Shown one piece after another: positions 18,783 to 28,514 of a DNA stretch of 64,000 nt (the stretch's first letter is position 1; each line of letters starts with the position of its first letter). The stretch covers positions 124,001 to 188,000 of the forward strand of contig NZ_JAFFQE010000007.1 of NCBI RefSeq assembly GCF_016919005.1, read 5' to 3'. The notes below the pieces were generated by a model. The model was not told where the DNA came from, made no database searches, and was given only the letters and a program-made list of their open reading frames with translations. Source of the DNA: Desulfopila inferna. Lineage in GTDB: Bacteria > Desulfobacterota > Desulfobulbia > Desulfobulbales > Desulfocapsaceae. The position numbers were made by a program, and so were the translations under genes.

Positions 18783-19640
18783 CTAGCGAATGTTTTCCAG
18801 ATTAAATTCGAGCCTGCCGGATTCAGTCGGGCTTTCTTCTTCAAGATTGAAGCGCTCCCTGATAGATGCAGGTGGGTGCCGGTCTCCAGTCCTTTCGGAG
18901 GGGGTGAGGTAGGAGTCAAGTTTGGTCTTTAGAACGATGGGATTGATTTCCGAGTCGATTGCAATTATTCCTTCGGAGATGATTTTCTGGAGAAGCAGTT
19001 CGTGGTTGGTCCTCTCTCTCAGGTTGGCGGCAAAGGGGAGAAAGAAGAAATTCGAAAATATCAGGCCGTACAGAGTCGAGGTCAGAGCTATGGGTACGGC
19101 TTTGAGGATAACGGCGGTATCGCCTATTCCGCTGAGCATGGTGATCAGTCCTACCACTGAACCTATGATCCCGAAAGTTGGAAAATAGTCTGCTATGCTT
19201 TTGAGTACACGTTCTAAATCATCGCGGCGCAGCCTGAAGAAATACATCTCCGTGCTGAGTATTTCCTGGATTTGATCGACTCTGTAGCCGTCCACCAGAC
19301 ACCCGAGAGCCCGGCGCAAAAAAAGAATCGAGGTTTCATCCTCTTCTTCCTTCTGCAGGGAAAGTATGCCTTCTGCGCGGGACTTGACGGAGAGATCGAT
19401 GAGTGTCTGGATGATCTCTTTCTCCGTTTTTTGTTGACGGTTATAGGATGACATGGTTACCCGCGCTGCTATGGAGATCTGCTCCCATCTGAAACTGAGC
19501 AGGGTTGCAGCCAGCGTTCCGCCGAGCACGATGAGCAACCCGGAGAGATTGAAGTATAAACTGAAATTGCCGTTGAGGACAAAACCCATGCAAAAAAGGG
19601 CGGTACAGAAAAGCAGGCCAAGTATGTTTTTAATAATCAT
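18783..19640 (-). CDS. MotA-type proton/sodium channel protein
   Basis: A 285-residue inner-membrane protein of the MotA/PomA family. Four hydrophobic segments are visible: residues about 4-22, 28-50, and, after a long cytoplasmic loop, 165-185 (FGIIGSVVGLITML) and 195-220 (TSTLYGLIFSNFFFLPFA). The charged cytoplasmic loop (RRALGCLVDGY, TEMYFFRLRRDDLERVLKSIADYFP) is the rotor-contact region. It starts 2 bp after the motB-type gene, so the two are co-translated. The C-terminal 60 residues are hydrophilic and not conserved. It is either a flagellar stator or a related channel; no flagellar genes are adjacent. Confidence 0.85.
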   Translation of the reverse strand: MIIKNILGLLFCTALFCMGFVLNGNFSLYFNLSGLLIVLGGTLAATLLSFRWEQISIAARVTMSSYNRQQKTEKEIIQTLIDLSVKSRAEGILSLQKEEEDETSILFLRRALGCLVDGYRVDQIQEILSTEMYFFRLRRDDLERVLKSIADYFPTFGIIGSVVGLITMLSGIGDTAVILKAVPIALTSTLYGLIFSNFFFLPFAANLRERTNHELLLQKIISEGIIAIDSEINPIVLKTKLDSYLTPSERTGDRHPPASIRERFNLEEESPTESGRLEFNLENIR

Positions 19641-19642
19641 AG

Positions 19643-20884
19643 TTATCGGTAGAGTGCAGCTGAGTGTTCAAGGGTGGCAATTTTCGGCTGTTCCGGATTT
19701 TGGGCGACAACAATTTCAACCCTTCTGTTAGCCGCTCTGTTTTCGGAGGTAGTGTTAGGGACAATCGGCTGGTACGAAGAATAGCCGCTGATAACGAACT
19801 GGTCCGGATCCATGCCCATATCTTCAATGAGAAAAACAGCGACTGCCTTGGCTCTGGCCATGGAGAGTTCCCAGTTATTGGCATAACGCCCTGCGGCAAT
19901 GGGCAGGTCGTCGGTGTGCCCCTCGATATGAATACGATGTGCTGTGGTGCTTATTGCGGCGGCTATTTTTTCGAGCGAATTGACAGCCCGCTCTGAGAGT
20001 GAGGCCTCTCCGACATTAAAAAGAAGATCTCCGGTAAGGACAATGCGTACGGCTTTATCGGGGACCAGATCGATTGAGGCAAAATCAGCAAGATTGTAAT
20101 TATCAAGTGTTTCCCTACTCTGGGTAAAGAGTTCATTGACGGACCTTTCAGCGTCCGGATTGATTCTCAGGGGGCGTGGCTGAATAACACTCTCGGCAGG
20201 CTCCTCTGCGGCTATTTGCAGCGGTTGCTCTGTCTCTCTCAATTCAATACGGTGCTGCGGCTGCGGATTTATGGTTTCAGGGGTCTGCGGATTCGGCTGA
20301 ACCGGCTGAACCGGCTTTTCAGGTGTGTCTGAAGACTGAGCTACCGGAATGTGCTCTTCAGGTTTTTTTACCGGCTTGGTTGCGATCACCGGGGTCTCTC
20401 TGGCCAGTTCGGCAAGGGTCTTTTCCACTTCCAGACTGGAGAAAAACCTGTCCAGATCGACATCCTTGATGGTGACAGGCTCAACCTTTCGTATGGTCCC
20501 CGCTGTCATCAGAGGTGCGGCGGGTTTGATTGCCACAAAGGGAAAAGCGGTTTCGTCCGGCGCGGCCATCTGGGTAGCCGCCTGGGTCTCGCCTCCGAGA
20601 ACTTCGGCTTTGTCGCTGACAAGAAAATCTTTATGAGCAGCCTGATAGACAAACAGGGAGAGAAAAAGGATAAACATGGTCATCATCAGATCGGACCAGG
20701 CAACCGACCAGTGGGAACTCTTCTCCGAGAGGGACCTGAGAGAAGCGTCGTCCAACCGGCAGATGAAATGTTTTCCGGCGGGTTCGTTGAGGCCGGAATC
20801 CGTTTGGTATCTTCTCAGACTGGTGAATTGCCCGGGAGGCAGTTTGTCGGATTTGAGGTGGTGGAATGGAATCTTTGCGGTCAT
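19643..20884 (-). CDS. MotB/OmpA-domain stator protein with a long periplasmic linker
   Basis: A 413-residue protein with one membrane helix (about 61-81). It contains the family Asp in WSVAWSDLMMTM (Asp65), the position that carries ions in MotB. A cytoplasmic N-terminus of about 55 residues is longer than in flagellar MotB. Residues about 90-270 are a Pro/Gln/Glu-rich linker, followed by an OmpA-like peptidoglycan-binding domain (IEGHTDDLPI, NWELSMARAKAV, NRRVEIVV). MotB anchors the channel to the cell wall. The gene precedes motA, the reverse of the usual motA-motB order. The long linker suggests a stator fitted to an unusual envelope or motor. Confidence 0.87.
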   Translation of the reverse strand: MTAKIPFHHLKSDKLPPGQFTSLRRYQTDSGLNEPAGKHFICRLDDASLRSLSEKSSHWSVAWSDLMMTMFILFLSLFVYQAAHKDFLVSDKAEVLGGETQAATQMAAPDETAFPFVAIKPAAPLMTAGTIRKVEPVTIKDVDLDRFFSSLEVEKTLAELARETPVIATKPVKKPEEHIPVAQSSDTPEKPVQPVQPNPQTPETINPQPQHRIELRETEQPLQIAAEEPAESVIQPRPLRINPDAERSVNELFTQSRETLDNYNLADFASIDLVPDKAVRIVLTGDLLFNVGEASLSERAVNSLEKIAAAISTTAHRIHIEGHTDDLPIAAGRYANNWELSMARAKAVAVFLIEDMGMDPDQFVISGYSSYQPIVPNTTSENRAANRRVEIVVAQNPEQPKIATLEHSAALYR

Positions 20885-21069
20885 TTGTCACACAATTTTT
20901 TCTATTTCGAATGGTATGTTTTTTTTCGGTAAAAGGGGACATGCCCTTCCGTAGAATTCATATCGGCAACTTCGGGATAAGGCATAAGAAAAAAGAAGGA
21001 AAAAAGCGGGATCTGTGTGGTTGTCGAGCTGAAACGGCGTAATCGCCGCCTCAGGATGCTCGCTTTGTA

Positions 21070-21129
21070 TATCGAACTTTCCCGAAGTCGGAGTTTATGC
21101 TCATACGGGTGCTTATCGCAGAGTCCATC
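21070..21129 (+). repeat. Family E interspersed repeat, copy 1
   Basis: Sequence of the form ATCGAACTTT..GAAGTCGGAGTTTATGC..ATACGGGTGCTTATCGCAGAGTCCATC. It matches 44149-44207 in the same orientation, and 32259-32314 and 37562-37610 in reverse. Confidence 0.7.
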
Positions 21130-21179
21130 CCGGAACTTCGATGATTTTTTAGGAAATTATAAATATTTACTGTAACAGG

Positions 21180-21265
21180 AATCCCATAGGGATTGGGTCG
21201 TATAGCCGGTGGTTTTAACCACCGGAAACATTGCGCACACACGATGAGTCCTGAAAGGACGACGT
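21180..21265. repeat. Hairpin element with perfect stem
   Basis: CCGGTGGTTTTAACCACCGG is a perfect inverted repeat and is followed by a second small stem, GTCCTGAAAGGAC. The layout resembles dispersed hairpin repeats known from several phyla. Only one copy is seen in this window. Confidence 0.5.
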
Positions 21266-21336
21266 TAACCATGCGGCGGATGGGTTTCTTGGAGATGGAT
21301 TGCATAGGGTTGTATTTCGACTCAAATATTTATGGG

Positions 21337-21662
21337 TCAAGGGCGGGGGTAGGCACTTATCCCGCTCAGCTGGGTATAGGGATTATTTTTTTGTTTACCT
21401 GTTTATACTCAAAGGAGTACCGAGGTGAGTGGTAGGGTGTGAGGCACTATCCCAGCGGAGCTGGATAAGTGACTTGGATATGGGGGGTAATTCAGATTTA
21501 AGTCTATTTGGGGTTGTTGATTTTAGTGTGGTAAGTCATTAGGGCCCAGTCACTAACCCAGCGGAGCTGGATAAGTGACTTGGATATAGGGGGTAATTCA
21601 CGAGTTTTAAGATATTTTTGGTTAAGTGTTGGTTGTGAGTGTTTTTCAGGAATAAGTCACTA
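21337..21662. repeat. Family F REP-like palindrome cluster next to the glpX-like gene
   Basis: Two clear copies of CACTA-CCCAGCGGAGCTGGATAAGTG occur at about 21445-21471 and 21549-21579, each followed by ACTTGGATAT and GGGGGTAATTCA; a weaker copy is near 21350. Each core is an inverted repeat (GTCACT..CCAGC / GCTGG..AGTGAC). The last copy runs into AATAAGTCACTA, whose CTA is the TAG stop of the minus-strand gene at 21660. Confidence 0.72.
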
Positions 21663-22607
21663 AAAAACAGGAGTATAATCAAAAAAGTGGGTGGTCTCTA
21701 TTTTTCTGTGGGTAAAGGTTTCACCGCGGGCGACAAAAGAGCTGGTAATGGCTCCGTCCGAGGTAAAACGGACACCTTCAAGAAATTCACCGTCGGTTAT
21801 GCCGGTTGCAGCAATGGCCACTTCCTTTGAACGAATCAGGTCCTGAGCCCTGAAGGTTTTCTCGAAATCATATATGCCATGTTCCGTGGCCTCATCACGG
21901 TCGCGGTCGTTTTCATAAAAGATCCTTCCTTCAAAATATCCGCCGAGACAGCTGATTGCCGCAGCCACCATTACACCTTCGGGAGCATACCCATATCCCA
22001 TATAAATATCGGCCTTCTCGCCGATGATTGCTGAGAAGCAGCCTGATATCTCACCTTCGTCTATGAGTTTGATACGCGCGCCGCAGCTGCGAACTTCTTT
22101 AATGAGCTTCTGGTGTCTGGCCTGATTGAGAATACAGACCGTGACGTTGTCGGTGTATTTGCGCAGAGCCCTGGCCACCCGCTTGACGTTGATCGTCGGC
22201 GGCTGATTGATATCGATGACGGGGCCTACCCGCGGTCCCACCACGATCTTATACATGCTCAGATTAGGCACGGATTGAATGGAGTCTTTTTGAGCGATAA
22301 CCGCATAGGAAGTGGCATTGTTAAGACCGTCAGCGGCGGAATGGTGACCTTCTAGAGCGACAGCCATCAGGTCCATATCCGGTCCGCCTTCGCCGAGCTG
22401 CGCCGGAATCTTGATAGTCCCTTCCCGCTTGGTGAATCTGTCATTGATCAGGTGCCCGTTTATCTGCAGCCTGTTCAGTGTGGTGGTTATGGCGGCCCTG
22501 GCATTGTTGAGGATTTCATCCTCATTGCCGAGTCCCTGGATTCTGGCGGAGGTAAGGGCCGCAATTTCAGTCGCCCGGACTATTTCCATTCCGTAATTCT
22601 TATTCAT
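21660..22607 (-). CDS. GlpX-like (class II fructose-bisphosphatase family) protein lacking the metal-binding motifs
   Basis: A 315-residue protein that aligns along its length with GlpX. The C-terminal half is well conserved: RALRKYTDNVTVCIL, CGARIKLIDEGEISG, GYGYAPEGVMVAAAISCLGG. In the N-terminal half the usual GEGERDEAP reads REGTIKIP, and DIAVDPLEGT reads DLMAVALEGH, so ligands corresponding to Glu57 and Asp85 of E. coli GlpX appear lost. It may be a non-catalytic paralogue, or act on something else. It follows the class III fructose-bisphosphatase gene by 37 bp on the same strand, so they probably form an operon. Family membership is firm; enzymatic activity is doubtful. Confidence 0.82.
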   Translation of the reverse strand: MNKNYGMEIVRATEIAALTSARIQGLGNEDEILNNARAAITTTLNRLQINGHLINDRFTKREGTIKIPAQLGEGGPDMDLMAVALEGHHSAADGLNNATSYAVIAQKDSIQSVPNLSMYKIVVGPRVGPVIDINQPPTINVKRVARALRKYTDNVTVCILNQARHQKLIKEVRSCGARIKLIDEGEISGCFSAIIGEKADIYMGYGYAPEGVMVAAAISCLGGYFEGRIFYENDRDRDEATEHGIYDFEKTFRAQDLIRSKEVAIAATGITDGEFLEGVRFTSDGAITSSFVARGETFTHRKIETTHFFDYTPVF

Positions 22608-22644
22608 ATCGATATCAGGTTGGGGTTGTATTGGGTCTATATAA

Positions 22645-24486
22645 TCATAAGGTAAAATTGCGAATAATCTTTAAGAGCTTGTCTCGTTCAGTCTTGAGTA
22701 CCTTGCCTTCAACAGTATCTTTTTTCTTCATTGGCTGCCGAAATTCATCGATAAGTTGAATGTCGAGCGGCGCCGACTCAAGATTTTTCTCGGCCTTTTG
22801 GATTTCATCCGGGGTGGGGAGTATGATTCCATAGAGTTGATGAGGAGTATGCACCAGCGCATGGCCCCGATTATAGTAAGCTGCGGCAAATCCTCCATCC
22901 ACGTTGATGGCAATGCCGTCTTCGCTGGCCATATGGCGGCCCTTGAGATAATCGACCGGGGTATGGCCGAAAACCACACGCTGAACACCAAATTCCTGCT
23001 GCAGCTTCTTCTTAAAAGCATCGGTTGTAAGGTTGTGCTGCCAGTAAAGGGTATTTTCTTTATGGGTTTTTTTATCTTTAATAAAGTATCTCTCAAATGT
23101 TTTCATGGCATGCTTGCCGAAAAAGGGGGATTTCGGCCCGCACCACAGATAAAAGAAAAGCGCCTGGTCTTTGGGATCCTGCGGTTTGTCGTCCAGGTAG
23201 TTTCTGCCGACCCGGCGTATGGTTTCCTGGATATAATCGAGCAGGCGTTTGCCGCGTCGCCCAAGAAACTCCTCAAACTCCCCGTCTTCAGTGGAGGGAA
23301 CCAGGGCATGAATATTGAGAATATTATTATGAATACTATAGGTTCTGCCGCTGGTAAAAAAGTATTTCAAAAGTCTTTTCAGTTTTCTGTTGTGCCGGAA
23401 CTGATCTTCGAGGTCGTCGATAACCTGCTGTTCTTCCTTGGTAAGCGCTCCAGGATTATCGAGATCAATGGTCGGAAATGATACATCGTTAAGACCATCG
23501 GTGTCGCCGCTTTTAAGCATTTTTGCCAGTCTGTCCAGCCAGAGCCTGAAGTGCATTTCATAATCGGGAAAATCCCGTATGGTCTGCTCTTCCAGTTTAA
23601 ACTGGATAATGGCCAGGGCCTTTTCCATTGATCTGCCCATCTCCGTTTTGGCCTTGAAATTCCCGGTGACGGTTTTTTCGGGATATGTCTTGCGGGCAAA
23701 TTCCGCGAGTTTTGAGCTGTCAAAACTGAGTCTTTCCATAAACTCGAAGTGATCGTATCTGCAGGTAATCCGCATGGTTTCCGCGATCAGCGACTTGTTG
23801 CCTGCTGCCGCTCCCAGCCAGAGGATATCGTGGTTGCCCAGGACATAGTCAACCATGTTTTTATAGTAGCCCGAGGAGAGGATACGGATAATTTTATCCG
23901 GTTGAGGGCCGCGGTCGAATATGTCTCCCAAAACCTGGATGCGGTCAAGGAGAACCTGGCGGATGGAGTGAGAGAGGTGCGCAATAAGTCTCTCGGAGAT
24001 CAGCGTTTCTTCGAAAATGGGATCGGGGACAGGAGAACCGGATAATAAGCGTTTAATGATTATGTTGAATTCCGGTAGAAAAATATCATCGGTGCGGTAG
24101 CGAACATTGGCAAGCTTGTAGCGGAGTACCTGAAGCAGACAGAAAATGACGTCCTGCCTGTCCATATAAATTTCCTCGTCCTCGAAAAATCTTTTCTTCC
24201 TGATGATGGAGACCAGATACTGGATTTTGTTGGAGCTGAAGGTGTTGGGCAGCGCCTCCCGGCAGGTCTGATAGAGCAGCCCGAACCGCCCTCTGAGAAT
24301 CGACTTGAAGCGATCCCCTTCGCCATGCAGATCGCTGATCCAGAGAGTAGTGGGAATATTGCAGTTCAGGTCGATTTCCATCTGAAGAAGCTGACTGGCA
24401 AGCTTGTCAATTTCATTTATGCGGATATCATCTTCCTGTGTCTCTTTCTTCGTTGTTTGTGCCGTGGCGGTAGTATCGACGCTCAT
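22645..24486 (-). CDS. fbp: Class III fructose-1,6-bisphosphatase
   Basis: A 613-residue enzyme of the Firmicutes-type class III family (usual length about 640), which removes the 1-phosphate of fructose 1,6-bisphosphate in gluconeogenesis. The metallophosphoesterase ligands are intact: [27 protein letters not shown] and, late in the chain, [10 protein letters not shown]. Family-specific stretches (YTTYSIHNN-like [42 protein letters not shown]) are present. It is upstream of the GlpX-like gene and probably co-transcribed. The family is usual in Firmicutes and Bacteroidetes and patchy in Proteobacteria, so ancient transfer is possible. Confidence 0.93.
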   Translation of the reverse strand: MSVDTTATAQTTKKETQEDDIRINEIDKLASQLLQMEIDLNCNIPTTLWISDLHGEGDRFKSILRGRFGLLYQTCREALPNTFSSNKIQYLVSIIRKKRFFEDEEIYMDRQDVIFCLLQVLRYKLANVRYRTDDIFLPEFNIIIKRLLSGSPVPDPIFEETLISERLIAHLSHSIRQVLLDRIQVLGDIFDRGPQPDKIIRILSSGYYKNMVDYVLGNHDILWLGAAAGNKSLIAETMRITCRYDHFEFMERLSFDSSKLAEFARKTYPEKTVTGNFKAKTEMGRSMEKALAIIQFKLEEQTIRDFPDYEMHFRLWLDRLAKMLKSGDTDGLNDVSFPTIDLDNPGALTKEEQQVIDDLEDQFRHNRKLKRLLKYFFTSGRTYSIHNNILNIHALVPSTEDGEFEEFLGRRGKRLLDYIQETIRRVGRNYLDDKPQDPKDQALFFYLWCGPKSPFFGKHAMKTFERYFIKDKKTHKENTLYWQHNLTTDAFKKKLQQEFGVQRVVFGHTPVDYLKGRHMASEDGIAINVDGGFAAAYYNRGHALVHTPHQLYGIILPTPDEIQKAEKNLESAPLDIQLIDEFRQPMKKKDTVEGKVLKTERDKLLKIIRNFTL

Positions 24487-24870
24487 AGAATTTTCTTCCT
24501 GAACCTTGGCAATATTGTCGTTAATGGTCGCTGTGTGAAAGCAATATATCGAGAGGGCTTATATACACCTCTTCAATATGTTTGATGGACTCGTAAAAAG
24601 CTCGATACTACGTCTAGAATGTCAAGCTCTTTCCAGAGTCTATCCCGACACCTTCAATGACTTTTTACAAAATTATCATGTTTGCCTCTAGTCTATATGT
24701 TTTAGCATGAAATGCCAGTAAAATCATGTTTGACTGATTCCGGATCGGGTCCGGAATATCAAAGACCAGTGCGATGTTAACCAATGATGATGTTAAATCC
24801 ACCAGCCATCGGAGAGTTTTGTGGCTACTAAAAAGTATATCACAAACGGATGGTGTGTGACATCAGGAAA
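24487..24870. other. 384-bp gap with a partial family B repeat
   Basis: About 24582-24670 reads GATGGACTCGTAAAAAGCTCGAT, then a decayed interior, then AATGACTTTTTAC, the outer arms of family B. The remainder is AT-rich, without a recognised gene. The fbp promoter must lie in the left 100 bp. Confidence 0.5.
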
Positions 24871-25011
24871 ATGAGCGAGAGGCAGGCAGCAAGATTAGAG
24901 GGAAAACGAAGATCTGCCTTGGGTTATCCGGGATTTTTGGCGATCCGCAAAACATTTGCAAAAAGACAACATAAAGGGCTATTGAAAGAGAGAAGAAAAA
25001 AACTGGATTGA
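24871..25011 (+). CDS. Possible small basic protein (46 residues)
   Basis: An ATG at 24871 with AGGAAA just before it opens a 46-residue frame ending in TGA at 25009-25011. The product has 15 Lys/Arg and 4 Asp/Glu, begins MSERQAARLEGKRR and ends KERRKKLD. It stops 3 bp before the first possible start of the following hydrolase. That suggests either a leader peptide that couples translation of the hydrolase or a chance ORF in purine-rich sequence. No homologue is recognised. Confidence 0.3.
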   Translation: MSERQAARLEGKRRSALGYPGFLAIRKTFAKRQHKGLLKERRKKLD

Positions 25012-25029
25012 GCATTGAAGGAGATTGAT

Positions 25030-26016
25030 TTGCGGGAAGAAGATCTTGTCCACCGGTATACTGAGGAAATACGGAATTATATTGTTGCTGAATTTGTCCA
25101 GAAAATGACGGCAGGTCATGATGGAGCTGAGCTGCGTTGTCTTCTGCCTAGAAAAAAGGAGTCGGAGACGGCCCTTGTCATACTGGGAGGAAGAACAGAA
25201 TTTATCGAAAAGTATTCAGAGCTTATCTTCGATCTGCGCCCGCTCGATACTTCCATCTACAGCTATGACCACCGCGGCCAGGGCTTATCGCAGCGTGCCT
25301 TGCAGGATGGGCATAAGGGGCATGTCGAAGACTTTGGGGAATATGTTGAAGATCTGAAAATTTTCCTCAAGGATATCGTCGGAAACCGCTACCGGTATGT
25401 TTTTGTTCTTGCTCATTCCATGGGCGGTGCGGTTGCCGCTGCCTTCCAGCTGAAATATCCGGGTTATCTTGACGGAGCAATACTCTCTGCACCGATGTTC
25501 GGCATAAACTGTTTCCCTCTGTCACCGACCCTGGCCGCATGGATCGCCGGAAGTGCTATTGTCTTTGGATATGGCGAAAGGTATATACCCGGCGGCTCAC
25601 CTTACAGGGAGGGGGCTCCATTTCATGAGAATCTCTTTACCTCAAGCAAAGTGCGCTTTAAAATCAACCAGGAGCTTATCCGCAGAGATCCGCTCGTTGC
25701 TCTTGGCGCTCCCACCAACAGGTGGCTGAAGGAGGCCCTGGTTGCTGCCGAAACAGCGCTTGCTAGGGCAGGGGAACTGGATATTCCCATACTCCTGCTG
25801 CAGAGCGGCAGTGACAAGGTTGTCTCATCTCGCGCTCAGAAGCTGTTCTGCGAAAGAGCGCCCAACTGTCAACTGCGCGTTATTACGGGGGCCCGTCATG
25901 AGCTGTTGATGGAAAGAGATCTTCTGCGCGATCAGGCCATTCGGTTGATCATTGATTTTATACAGGAAAATAAGACTAGCCCCGGAAAGCCGGTAAACCG
26001 GCCGGGACTCTGTTAA
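25030..26016 (+). CDS. Alpha/beta hydrolase, lysophospholipase L2 (PldB)-like
   Basis: A serine hydrolase of about 328 residues. The nucleophile elbow is AHSMGG, the oxyanion strand is ALVILGGRTEF, and YSYDHRGQGLS is the typical monoacylglycerol lipase/PldB signature. The acid Asp is in LLQSGSDKVV and the catalytic His in GARHELLMERD. It would cleave lysophospholipids or monoacylglycerols. The start is uncertain: TTG at 25030 has an ideally spaced AAGGAG, TTG at 25015 is also in frame, and the first ATG lies only at residue 31 of the long form. No signal peptide is seen, so it is probably cytoplasmic or peripheral. It may be coupled to the small basic ORF just upstream. Confidence 0.82.
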   Translation: MREEDLVHRYTEEIRNYIVAEFVQKMTAGHDGAELRCLLPRKKESETALVILGGRTEFIEKYSELIFDLRPLDTSIYSYDHRGQGLSQRALQDGHKGHVEDFGEYVEDLKIFLKDIVGNRYRYVFVLAHSMGGAVAAAFQLKYPGYLDGAILSAPMFGINCFPLSPTLAAWIAGSAIVFGYGERYIPGGSPYREGAPFHENLFTSSKVRFKINQELIRRDPLVALGAPTNRWLKEALVAAETALARAGELDIPILLLQSGSDKVVSSRAQKLFCERAPNCQLRVITGARHELLMERDLLRDQAIRLIIDFIQENKTSPGKPVNRPGLC

Positions 26017-26385
26017 GAGGGGGGTAAGTGCTTTGGTTGTAGACTCAATCTGCTGGTTTTAACACATTTTCCATTTTCTTGTTTTTTACACCCCTCAATG
26101 AGGTACTGAACTGAGTGACAGCTATTGGGGATTATATGGCACTAATTTAGCGGAGCTGGACTCTTTACAGCACCGCCTTGAAGGGTGTAATCGCTTGGAT
26201 GTAGGGGTTGATAAACGGGTTTTACTATGGTGTCCATTGTGTCCATTTTTTTATGACAACTTTTGGAGATTATAGTACCAACCCAGCTGAGCTGGATAAG
26301 TGCCTTGGAGATGGGGGTTGATTCACGAATTTTAATGCATTTTTTGGTTACGTGTTGGTTGTGGTGTTTTTTCAGTTGTAAGGCA

Positions 26386-26388
<3 letters not shown>
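26017..26388. repeat. Family F REP-like palindrome region next to the fadH-type gene
   Basis: This 370-bp gap between convergent genes holds a core at 26274-26304 (AGTACCAACCCAGCTGAGCTGG..), followed by GGGGGTTGATTCACGAATTTTAA, and a weaker copy near 26137-26230. The segment 26266-26388 aligns along about 118 bp with 21548-21665. The right end GTAAGGCACTA contains the TAG stop of the minus-strand gene at 26386, the same arrangement as at glpX. No gene is seen here. Confidence 0.7.
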
Positions 26389-28476
<2,088 letters not shown>

Positions 28477-28514
28477 TCATACCAGATGGCGGTGGCGGCA
28501 GGCAAACTGTTTTT

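Larger units (their letters stand above)
20885..21659. other. 775-bp intergenic region filled with repeats
   Basis: From left to right it holds about 130 bp upstream of motB, a family E repeat (21070-21129), a perfect hairpin element near 21203-21225, and several family F palindromes from 21337 to 21662. The hairpin is followed by GATGAGTCCTGAAAGGACGAC, itself containing TCCTGAAAGGA. No protein-coding gene could be supported. Confidence 0.65.

Noticed and set aside
21337-21662. Possible CRISPR array
   Set aside because: Repeat units are palindromic REP-like cores of uneven spacing with related, not unique, spacers, and no cas genes are present.
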